Assembly: GCA_963921825.1 (NCBI GenBank)
Contig: OY997588.1
Location: 133,827,203 to 133,891,202, forward strand
Length of the DNA: 64,000 bases
Source of the DNA: Erodium maritimum
Taxonomy: Eukaryota; Streptophyta; Magnoliopsida; Geraniales; Geraniaceae
Direction: 5' to 3'
In this document: positions 54,833 to 64,000 of the stretch, in pieces
Layout: each line of letters opens with the position of its first letter
Position numbering within the stretch: the stretch's first letter is position 1
Program-made: the position numbers and the translations under genes
Notes under the pieces: model-generated
What the model was told of the DNA's origin: nothing
Database searches by the model: none
Seen by the model: the letters and a program-made list of their open reading frames with translations, nothing else

Positions 54833-57800
54833 AAAAAGAGAACCCCTCTTTTAACCCTAGCCGTCACCCGTTCTCTACCTTTTCACAACGGCAACGATAT
54901 GGTCTCCGACTATGGACGTCGCTGGTGGTGATCTTCATACTCCATCCTGCTTCCCCCTTTGTTTTCCTCTTCGTCCGTTCTACTTTGGGCCCCGACCTCG
55001 TTCTTCGGGCCCCCAACTCGTGTTGCTGGAACTTGGAGCTTGTGACTGTTTGAGACTTGTTCGGTTGGGTTGTTGGGTTTCAAGGAAGTCTTACCTTTCA
55101 CACGATGGGTTGGAACCCTCACCGGTTTTTCCATGAGTGGTTGGATTGTCTCTAAATCTAGTTTCTACAAGTCCTTTTTGGTTGGTGCTCGTGCGGTCAA
55201 CACGGGGGTTACTGGATCCTATGGACCTCGACTGGTTTGCCAGCTCCAATCTTCTTCTGGTTCGTGACTCTATCGGTTGTTTGTACAACTCCGCAGTTTG
55301 GCTCAGATCTATCTAATTGATTCTCCTCTCCCGAACTTTCCGGAGTTATAGTTCTAGCTTTCCGACCTCCATCGTGATGTCCAGTTCTACCCTGACTTTG
55401 CTCTTGTTCCGTCGTCGGTGTTGACCGACCGGAAGGCCGTGGCGTCTTTTGGGTTGACTGATTTTTGATATGGGTTGACTTTCTTTTTCTCCGGTGAAGA
55501 TTGTCACAATTACAGTCAATCCTAGCTATGGTGGTTGCTCTCGGACGTTTCCCTGATGTAAGCCCGCTCCTTATATCAACGCCTCCTACTTGAACCAGTC
55601 GTGGGACGCGCTTCTTCGTCATTCTGGTGAGGATCGTCGTGGTTTGGATCTGAACTCGTTTTTGAAGCGGTTGACTTGCCTGAGGCCATTGTTGTAAGAC
55701 CCGCTCCCGGTCGAACCGGTGGCTTTTCAAGCAAGTTTGACTTGCTACCGGAAAGTCAACCGATGACTCAAGTAGTCACTCGGGACTTTTCCGGAACCCA
55801 AACGAGTTAGCCATCATCACGGTTGGCTTAAGGGGATAAATTCCTTTCGTTTGAGTATAATGTTGGAGGAAGTCAATTTTAGTCAAAACGAGACTTTTTA
55901 TCGACTAAAAGCATTATTTTATTGTGCTGGAAATTATTTTGGAAAACTAAATAACCTACTTGGACACTTGTCCCTTTTTGGTTGAAAGAGAGAAAAGGGA
56001 GTGGTCTTGGACCATTATACCCTCCCAAAAGCTTCTACAAGGGATTCTAGCTCAAGGGCTTTTAGTCATTTGACACATCTAGGTATTATATGAGTTTGGA
56101 AAAGCAAAACCAACCTATTTTGTGTTGGTGTAGCCGAAACTTGGAGGAGGAGCAAGAGAGAGGAGCTCCCATGGAGCTTTGAAGAAGAAACAAGGAAAAA
56201 GAGGCCACTTGAAGTCTTCCTCTAGTCATCCCTTCTCCAAATCCTTACCATCTTCTTCATCTCACTCTTCTAGAGGTAATGGAACTCTCTAATCCTCATT
56301 TTCCTTCATCTCTTTTCATGGGTTTTGGGTGAAATTGCTAGATGTTGTTGGGTTTGAGTAGAAATGGTGTGAGAGGTTGTTGATGAGAAGCTTTGTTGGA
56401 TTTTTTGTGGGAAATCCCTAGTGGTTGGAGCTTTTGAGTTGTTTATGATTTGATGAATCATTAGAAACTTGCCTATTTGTTGATTCCTACCATGGGTAGA
56501 GGAGTATTGGAGGTGTTTGACTGTTTTGGAAGTTGGAAGTGGTAAAATTTGGGGTTTGAAGGTGGTTTTTCGGAGAAAAGGAGCTGGAGGTTGAAGAAGG
56601 GCGAAACTGCCCTGGAGCGCCACGGATCCGTGACGGATCCCGTGACGGGCGACGTCACGGCTCCGTGAGGGAGTCCGTGACGGCACTCGTCACGGCTCCG
56701 TGACGGTAACCGTGAGGGTTGGCGTCACGGGTCCGTGACCAGGTTCGTGGCCGAGCAGGGTGGGGGTTTCTTTGGGGGTTTTTCACCTTGGTTGACCTTG
56801 GTTTTGAGCTGAACTTTGGAAGGGCTTTGGGGGTCTTACTTGCTGTTTAAGTGGAGTCTAATTAACGTTTCTTTGTGTCCAAGACTTTGGGGATCGAGCT
56901 AGAGGAGCAAAGATCACGCCGGGACCCGTGTGAAGAACGGAGTGGTGACCACCGGGCTTATCATCAGAGTGTTGAGAGGAAGACCCCGAGGTAGAGAAAG
57001 TCTTAACTCCTCGTTTATGATGCTTAATATGCATGTTAGGCTAATAAAATTGGAAAGGTCCTAGAAATGCCTATAGGATGCGAATAACTAGAATAATTGT
57101 CTTTCAATTACTAATAACCGGAAGTGTCTAGTGGTGAATGATTAGGATGCCAATCACTAGTGTAACTCGCTTTCAATACTTGGGAATTGTTTTACTGGTA
57201 AAGCGGCCTTGGCAAAGCCCTCGGATTAGTTGCGTGTTAGGATCACATGCTTGGTTGTTTGGTTGCTCAGTGGATAGGCTAAAGAGTCTAATGGAACTAG
57301 TTGAATTGCATATTTGAATGCTCGATTGAAGGTTTTTAGGATTAGTTGATTAAACTTGTGCTTGACCGTTGAATGTATTTGAATGATTGCTTGATTTCCT
57401 TAAATGGTTTCTTGGAGCATCGAGTATGACTGGTTGTACCGAGCGGTGCAATCAGGTGATCGATGCCCCGATGAGTCGTGACTGGTAAGTGAACGGTAAG
57501 TTGTGATTGTGTGATTCGTGTGTTGTGATCATGTGATTCGTGTGCTGTGTGTTGTGCTGAAACGGTGATGCGTGAGCTATGTGTGATAGTGAATTGGTGT
57601 TTGTTGGGAATGGATTGCTTCGTGTTTCGGTTTGAGTGTGTTACTCAATTATTATCTGATTATTATTGAATTGACCAAGTGTATGCTTCCTATGAGAGTA
57701 ATACCTTGGTTCCCGAGGACATAAAATCCCTTGGAGACGTTTATGAGAATCCCGAGGATAAGCGCCCTCAGGGGGTTGTTTCCGGTAGCCTCAATGATAT

Positions 57801-58550
57801 GCGTCTCCTCTGGATTTGAGGGAAAATCCGAGAGGACACATCATATGTGGATCGGAGGGTGGTGACTTCATGTGCCACGACATTGATTGGATTACCTATT
57901 GCCCGTGATTGTTAAGAATTATCTTGTTGACTTGCTGATGAAATTATTGAGTTTAAAGTCCACCTTGTTATGTATTTTCCCTACTGAGCGCAAGCTCACC
58001 CCTATGAGTTTATTGTTGTGTTTACAGGCTTGATTGAGGAGTAGAGGCTCGGGAGCTTCTTGGTGTGGGTGTCTTGTAGAGACTTCGTTTTTATTTCATT
58101 TCTGTTTTGAACAAACCTTATGGAGGATTATTAGTTTACACCCCTGAAGGGTTATTTATGTTTTAAACTGAGTTATGTGGATTTGAGTTTCATATTGGAG
58201 TTTTTCAGGAACTTATTGTTGAGTTATTGCCTTTTTAATCGTTTTATACTAGTCATGCCTCGAGTCCGGGCAAGAACCGGATTTGGGGCGTGACAATTGT
58301 TCTACCGCCACTTCTTTATTTTCTCTTCTGGTTTTTAGTCTGTGCCCGGTTAATTCTTATTACTGTTTTTACTTCAAGGTTGTCATATCAAGTACTTAGA
58401 CCGTCGTGTTTTTGTTCATTTCCCTTGTTAGGAATAAGTTGATCTTGATTATTTCTAGGATCCTCTGTTGATGATGCCTTTTTTTGTAAGCTCTTTAAGG
58501 GATTTTCACCTTGTCTTACCTTTGTTCCAAAGGTAGGGTATTACAAAAAT
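54833..58550 (+). mobile_element. Non-coding LINE-like retroposon split by a solo LTR
   Basis: The sequence from the CCCTAGCCGTCACCCG start to 55692 and from 58296 to about 58550 reads as one block once the solo LTR at 55693-58295 is removed. It has CT-rich composition and short meaningless frames like the block at 58.64-60.26 kb. It lacks ORF1 and ORF2 motifs. The 3' end near GGTAGGGTATTACAAAAA is tentative. I infer a LINE-derived non-autonomous family; no protein supports this. Confidence 0.35.
55693..58295 (+). mobile_element. Gypsy solo LTR (E), plus strand
   Basis: It starts TGTAAGACCCGCTCC and ends GGATTTGGGGCGTGACA, with an exact 5-bp duplication ATTGT at 55688-55692 and 58296-58300. 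At 2.6 kb it has no internal region. It is related to the LTRs at 42.9 and 60.3 kb but lies in the opposite orientation. It contains a hairpin near its start and a dense cluster of GTGACGG/CCGTCAC words at 56625-56735. Confidence 0.9.
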
Positions 58551-58639
58551 TTACACAACTTAGATATGTACACAGTAACGACCATATGCACCCAATAAGA
58601 TTAGAAAACAACTACCAATTGGAAAATGTGATTATAATG

Positions 58640-60261
58640 TTTTTTTTTATCAGCAAATAGAAATATATTCTTGTCTTTGAGTAAAGAACAAGAACAAGGG
58701 CGAACCCTAAGAAGATTACAGACAATGGCATTCCACAGTAGTAACCCGTAGACAAACAAACCGATCTGAAATAGAAATTTGACAAGCATGAAGTAAAACA
58801 ATAAAGACGATGACATTCCACAGTTAGAAAGAAACAAACCAAGCTGGAGACAAAAATTGACAAAGAAGAAGCACATCAGCAATACAAACAATAAGGTCTT
58901 TCAAACAAAAAATCCAACCATGAAAACCAAAAAAAAAACATTTAGGGATCCGATACCCATAATTATCAACCATGAAGAACTGAGGATAGCTAAAAAATTA
59001 CCAAAACCGGCAGATCAACAAATCCAAAAGCCCCAAAACCGTCCAAAACGAGTGAAAAATCCCTGAATCAACGTAGGCTCCAACCCCTCCGAATAGAGAG
59101 GTGGGAGAAGACCGTCACGTCGGCAGCCAACACCGCTTACACAAACGAAACAACAACGGTGGCCAAAAAGCCAACGGAACGACCTACACTTTTGAACCGA
59201 ACCCTACCCAGGTTTTCAAAGAAGCCAAGAAGCTTAGACAAATCGTCATAACAGACGAGGCCCCGATCAACAATAGGATGGGAATGGGGGGAAACTGGGA
59301 AAGGGATAATTGAAAAGCGAGACTATGATATCACAATTAAAAGACAATAAAAGAAATGAAATATTATTGCTCACCTCAAAAAAGCACCAGCAATCGGGAA
59401 CACCACAATCACCAATACTAGAATTGAAGGTCTACGGTAAGCCGAAGCCTAAACGTTGGAATCAACGACTCGAGCCAGAGGAACCCGCTAGTTACAAGAC
59501 AAGAATCACGACCACAGGTCAGAGAAGACGTCAGGGAGAACCACACCATTTCCCTAACAAATTCTAAGCAAAACTCAGCAACAAAGGAATACACCCGAGC
59601 CACCCGCCAGCAACCAACACTTGAACCAATGCCCAAAAGGGGGGAACAAGGTCCCAACAACTAAGGAAGAGTAAATCTGAGCAAAAAGAAAAGAAATCAC
59701 CAGTGGAACGGGAAGTACAAGAACCGAGGAGAAAGAAAGCTCTGGATTTGGAACAAAGAACATGGCATCCATAAAAATCGTCCCCAGCAGCAAAAAGGAC
59801 GACCACCACAATGATTCAGCAGAAGAAACGACACGAACCACACCGATCTGCAACCTAAGGTTGAGAAATGGTGATCCACGCCTAGCATGGAGTCGAGACA
59901 CCGGAGAGCTACGCCGGAGAGTTACGAGCCAGCACGACGAGCCATCAGACGCGAGACGACCCAAACCACACCGATCTAAACCCTTAGGTTAGGAAGTAAT
60001 GACACATGCCCAGAAACGAGGTCGAGACAACTAAAAGCTACATTGGAGAAGGAGACAGAGAGGGAGATCGGCCGAGGCGCAAGGAGACGCGACATGATCT
60101 GGGAAAAAGTAGGGAGAAAAAATAAAGTGGAGGAGAAACGGGTGAGGAGTAAAGGGAAGGAAGAGAATCTCTGCCGCCGGAAACCTCAGTGGTGAGGAAG
60201 CCAGTGTCGTCACCGAAGAAGGTGGTGGCGGCGTTTAAAAGGGTAGGGTTTGGAGAGGCGC
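58640..60261 (-). mobile_element. Non-coding LINE-like retroposon next to gypsy F
   Basis: The minus-strand 3' end is TTTGCTGATAAAAAAAAACA (plus 58638-58657), like the LINE tail at 14.82 kb. The body has long CT-rich frames without any recognised domain (for example 59964-59575). Its 5' side is cut at 60261 by the gypsy LTR, so the rest of it lies beyond that element, outside this window. Confidence 0.45.
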
Positions 60262-60840
60262 TGTCACGCCCCAAATTTCAGCGAACCGAACTCGGGACGC
60301 GAACATTTAAAACATGAACACTTGAAACCTGTTTTCAATAAAAGTTTTGACATTTCCATTTACTTCTCAAAATAATAGCATTTACAATACAAAAACGTCC
60401 CAACAAGTGGACAAGGTACAACATCCGTCACTAGACTCAACAAAAGTAAAGACCAGACTCCGCTCCAAGCTCCATGAACTTCAAGAGCTCACCTAGTCCG
60501 TCCGGTGATCAGTACCTGTAGGAAAAGCAGCTAGGGGTGAGCGTTCGCTCACCTCCACGGATAACAGACTGACTATGGCATAATTAGCAGAAGAAGCCAG
60601 TAACACTAAAACCAAACCCGACACCGGGACTACAGTCCCCAACTCAGATACCCAACTGACCCACAACCCGTCACCTTCCTCAACAGGCTCGACACTCGAT
60701 AAAAACAGTGTAGACCCGACACAACTATCGACGACCTCCTCAAGGACTCGAACGAAACGACGCAACACCAAACAAGATCACAAAGGATCGCACACCAGCT
60801 GCTCAGTAACCAATCTCAATCAGGTCAGGGTTCGACCTAT

Positions 60841-61080
60841 CGCAATTCCTCGACACGAAGTCGGATCAGGCTGTCGACCTTTCAAACTCGCAATTCCTCG
60901 ACACTAAGTCGGATCAGGCTGTCGACCTTTAAAACTCGCAATTCCTCGACACTAAGTCGGATCAGGCTGTCGACCTTTAAAACTCGCAATTCATCGACAC
61001 TAAGTCGGATCAGGCTGTCGACCTTTAGAACTCGCAATTCATCGACACTAAGTCGGATCAGGCTGTCGACCTTTAGAACT
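60841..61080. repeat. 48-bp tandem repeat, five units
   Basis: Five direct repeats at exact 48-base spacing begin at 60841, 60889, 60937, 60985 and 61033, each starting CGCAATTC and containing AAGTCGGATCAGGCTGTCGA. There are only a few differences between units. They lie within the gypsy LTR. Confidence 0.95.
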
Positions 61081-61221
61081 CACCACCCCAGGTAACCACA
61101 ATCACAATCACAGGCAAGTTCAATCACACAGGCACTCAAGGCCACTCAAGACACCTCAACAGTCAAGACTCGGGTTCAACAACCCCACGGGCACTCGCTG
61201 CCACTCAAGACACCAAATTAA

Positions 61222-61373
61222 ATACACGGCTCTCATGGCCACCCCGACTCAACAATTAAATACGGGCTCTCAAGGCCACCCAAACTCAACAATTAAATAC
61301 GGGCTCTCAAGGCCACCCAAACTCAACAATTAAATACAGGCTCTCAAGGCCACCCAAACTCAACAATTAAATA
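61222..61373. repeat. 37-bp tandem repeat, four units
   Basis: Four repeats at 37-base spacing have GGCTCTCA at 61228, 61265, 61302 and 61339, each followed by CTCAACAATTAAAT. They lie within the gypsy LTR. Confidence 0.92.
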
Positions 61374-63112
61374 AAACGCACGACAACCTCCGGCATACTC
61401 GATGCCTCCAACGGTCCTAAAATCACTAGTTTCACAAACAACCTCCGGGCATGGTCATATGCCTCCAGTAATTCAATTATCGCTAAGTTCTCTGTTCCTA
61501 CGACACTACTAAGTGTCACATGCTTTTCTCTTGAACGCTACAATCCCGTATCATGCTTTTCTAATAATTAAATAAATCTACTCAACCCACGACACCCCGG
61601 TGTCACATGCAATTCTACTATTAACTTTCCCTAATCAGGGCCGAGATCCGGCTACTTTTCCCTACCTCGTATATAGATCCAAAAGCGCTCCAACAAAACC
61701 CGAAGTTGACCTAGTCACTCGCCGAGCTTTCCCTTGCCTCGGTCCGTAGCACGATCTAAAAGAACACAAATTCAAAGTACTTTTAAACTAGTACGAATAA
61801 ACCGAAAATTAATAAACTTAACGCCCAAACGTAACCCCGACAAAGCCGATCACTCCCAAACTTCCCAATTATTCGATATTGCCGAAAAAGGACCCGTAAG
61901 GGCCAGATTCGCCCGACATGGCGAATCTGCCCGGTTTTGGTTAATTGCCTTCCGGGGCTCCAAAAGTCCCCGTTTTCGTTTCTACGGTCTTAGAATATTT
62001 CAAGGAACCCAACGCACTTGACGGAATTGAATTCCGACTTCTAAGTCAATTAATTAACGTTTAAAGTTTCCCAAAACCCGTTAATTACAACTTCTCCAAA
62101 TTAATTCCAAATTTCGATTCGATTAGGAAAAAGTGGTCCGGGGGACGTTTTAAACCACCCGAACATTAAAACCCGAGCAACCGAGCACGTGGGCCCCACC
62201 CAAGAGGCTTGGCCGAGACCCTAGGGTTTGAGGGAGGGGCTCGGCCACCAAGTGGTGGCTGCTGCCACCTCCGGCCAGCCACCACATGGCCGGCCGGCCA
62301 CCACCCACGGTGGCCGGAGCTCCTCCCGAGCCTCCGGTCACCGGAAAACGTGAAATTTCTCTCCCAAACACCTCTAAAACGTCTCCAACACCTCTCTAAT
62401 CTCTACACAACCCTAAACCAAATTTTATAACCAAACCCTAGCTCTTGAAAATAATCGAAACGAGAATCGGTTCGGGTATTACCGTAGAGAAGAATGAGGG
62501 GAACGGGATTGCTCTTTGCTTTGACTCGATCCAAGGGCTCGATCACCAACCCTAGCTCAACCTTCCTTCTTCTCTCTTCTTCTCCTTCTCCTTCTCTCTC
62601 TAAAACCTCTCTTCCTCTTTCTAATTTTTAAAACAAATAACAACTAACTCCAACTCCTTTCCCTTTTACCCTATACTCGGCCAACTCACCACATCCACCC
62701 ATTTTCCCTCCAAAAATTACACCACCATATACTTGACAAGTGTCAAGGTGGGTCCCATACCTTTTGGAAAATATCTAGTTGATATTTTCCAATCAGATTC
62801 GCGAAAAACGGACGTTTCGGGCCCCGAACGGGCACTTTTCCCAAAAATATTTTAAACTGGACGGGCTTCAAGGAAACGGCCCAACTAAGACCGCTACGAC
62901 GACGGCTAAGCTTTTCGGGTCCAAAACGGTCCTCGAATGGACCAAAACGTCGCTCGGGTGACTTTTCCAGCGAAAAATCAATCTTTCCCAAAATGACCAG
63001 GAAGTTGCCCTGAGTCCCCCGTAACTCATTTTAGTCGATAACGGGGTCAACTTAAGTCCGGCATGACCCTCGGGGTCAATTTAAGTTAAGTTAAGTGTCT
63101 GTCTTAAAATTT

Positions 63113-64000
63113 TTAAATTTTCCTGTTTTTCGCAGGTTTGACTGACGTTGACCAGAAGTGGTTATTACAGTCTACCCCCCTTAAAGAAATTTCGTCCGCG
63201 AAATTTAAAACAGACGTACCTCGGGAGTCGAACAGGCCGGGATACTTCGCGTGAACCTCGTCCTCGCGTTCCCACGTCGACTCAGCTCCGTGATGTTTCC
63301 ACTGCACTCGGACCAAGCGGATAATCTTGCCTCCCCGCAGAATCTGCTGCCGTGTGTCCATGATCCGAACCGGCTGCTCCTCATAGGAGACATCATCAGC
63401 CACCTCGATATCAGTCCACTCGATGACGTGGGAGGGGTCTGCGTTGTACTGCCGCAACTGGGATACGTGGAAGACGTTATGTACTCTCCCAAGCTGCGGT
63501 GGCAACGCCAGACGATAAGCCACGACTCCCACTCTGTCTAAGATCTGGAACGGGCCTATGTACCTCGGAGCCAACTTTCCCCCGCTGTGCCTGAACCGCA
63601 CCAGCCCCTTCCTCGGGCTCACCTTCAGGAACACGTGATCCCCGACTGCAAACTCAAGAGGTCGACGTCGCCTGTCTGCATAACTCTTCTGCCGGCTCTG
63701 CGCGGTCCTCAACCGATCGCGGATCAATGTGACCTTCTCCGTCGTCTCTCTGACAAGATCTGGCCCCAGCAGACTCTTGTCCCCCACCTCTGCCCAGCAT
63801 ACTGGTGACCGACACGGCCTACCATACAACGCTTCGAACGGTGCCATCCCGATACTGGCCTGGAAGCTGTTGTTGTAGGCGAACTCGGCCAATGGCAGGT
63901 GGGTCTCCCAAGATCCCCTGAAATCCAGCACACATGCTCGCAGCATGTCCTCCAAGATCTGAATGGTACGCTCAGACTGACCGTCTGTCTGAGGATGATG
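63113..64000 (-). CDS. Chromovirus (Tekay-like) pol C-terminus: integrase and chromodomain
   Basis: The frame is open from the window edge, where HPQTDGQSERTIQ, a hallmark of the integrase core's end, is readable upstream of 63955. It continues with LPLAEFAYNNSFQASIGMAP, FEALYGRPCRSP, the GPY/F-type region (GKLAPRYIGPFQILDRVG, then VFHVSQLRQY) and a chromodomain-like tail (RQQILRGGKIIRLVRVQWKH, then STWEREDEVHAKYPGLF). Integrase inserts the DNA copy; the chromodomain is thought to guide it to chromatin. The tail NFADEISLRG coincides with the polypurine region, and the frame goes on about 19 codons into the LTR before a stop at 63113. No stop or frameshift is seen in the part inside the window, so this may be a fairly young element. 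Confidence 0.92.
   Translation of the reverse strand, partial: HHPQTDGQSERTIQILEDMLRACVLDFRGSWETHLPLAEFAYNNSFQASIGMAPFEALYGRPCRSPVCWAEVGDKSLLGPDLVRETTEKVTLIRDRLRTAQSRQKSYADRRRRPLEFAVGDHVFLKVSPRKGLVRFRHSGGKLAPRYIGPFQILDRVGVVAYRLALPPQLGRVHNVFHVSQLRQYNADPSHVIEWTDIEVADDVSYEEQPVRIMDTRQQILRGGKIIRLVRVQWKHHGAESTWEREDEVHAKYPGLFDSRGTSVLNFADEISLRGVDCNNHFWSTSVKPAKNRKI
63170..63182 (-). promoter_or_regulatory. Polypurine tract of gypsy element F
   Basis: The minus strand reads AAGGGGGGTAGAC directly before the LTR start TGTAATAACC. It would prime plus-strand DNA synthesis. The pol reading frame runs through it. Confidence 0.85.

Larger units (their letters stand above)
60262..63169 (-). repeat. 3' LTR of gypsy element F
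   Basis: The LTR runs from TGTAATAACCACTTC (63169, directly after the polypurine tract) down to GGGGCGTGACA (60262), 2908 bases. It carries two tandem arrays. The five bases before it are GGCGC; the matching duplication would be outside the window. Its first 300 bases share blocks with LTRs B and E, including AAAAGTCA(A/C)CCGA and CCGAAAAGCTTAGC. Confidence 0.88.

Noticed and set aside
55209..55730. 173-residue minus-strand frame
   Set aside because: Low-complexity basic composition; lies across the junction of a non-coding retroposon and solo LTR E, so it cannot be an ancestral gene.
60841..61080. Regular repeats that could suggest a CRISPR array
   Set aside because: The 48-bp units are directly adjacent with no unique spacers, and they lie inside a plant retrotransposon LTR.

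Overview
This window looks like a transposon-dense stretch of a flowering-plant nuclear genome, most likely a eudicot. The evidence is chromodomain Ty3/gypsy and Ty1/copia elements, L1-type LINEs with RNase H, PIF/Harbinger and Mutator-like DNA elements, a plant-type spliced cupin gene and a neprosin-domain gene. No species can be named from sequence alone. Only one gene looks intact, a two-exon RmlC-like cupin at 15.8-16.2 kb. A neprosin gene is broken by nested insertions. Almost everything else is mobile DNA in various states of decay.

Layout. 0.08-4.65 kb: a Tekay-like gypsy solo LTR (minus) with a copia-like LTR inside it and a long GAA/GGA tract. 4.99-6.30 kb: a Mutator-like element with a perfect 9-bp target duplication and a GC-rich, possibly captured core. 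6.7-11.4 kb: a LINE with ORF2 but no ORF1, bounded by a target duplication. 12.4-12.9 kb: a CACTA-like repeat cluster. 13.2-14.85 kb: a 5'-truncated LINE. 15.8-16.2 kb: the cupin gene. 16.47-17.8 kb: a long-TIR element packed with TTGATAAAA words. 18.7-22.6 kb: decayed Harbinger Myb/SANT and transposase genes. 22.9-26.5 kb: two Harbinger elements in head-to-head inverted orientation, the larger carrying only the Myb/SANT gene. 26.6-29.1 kb: a LINE with EN and RT but almost no ORF1. 29.1-30.8 kb: a non-coding repetitive block. 31.09-33.64 kb: a LINE derivative carrying ORF1 only, with a 15-bp target duplication. 33.8-35.7 kb: an RRM-encoding retroposon.

35.7-42.03 kb is a copia-derived element with near-identical LTRs but badly decayed pol. 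Its leader holds an array of hairpins whose outer and inner stems change sequence while keeping their pairing. This is the most unusual structure in the window. 42.3-48.6 kb is the neprosin gene. One exon was hit by a Mutator-like MITE, which took in a gypsy element (now a solo LTR), which took in a second gypsy element. The three levels have exact 9-, 5- and 5-bp target duplications. 50.3-51.1 kb is a small retroposon. 52.4-54.6 kb is a Harbinger element with a decayed transposase whose DDE residues are still visible. 54.8-60.3 kb holds two non-coding LINE-like retroposons and a plus-strand gypsy solo LTR with an exact ATTGT duplication. 60.26-64 kb is the 3' LTR and the integrase-chromodomain end of a gypsy element that runs off the window.

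The elements do not act as a pathway. Their shared story is of parts that depend on others: LINEs split into ORF1-only and ORF2-only forms, a Harbinger element with only its DNA-binding gene, a copia element that probably moved in trans, and many solo LTRs left by recombination. All boundaries, target duplications and motifs were read by eye; positions may be off by a few bases and no database was consulted.
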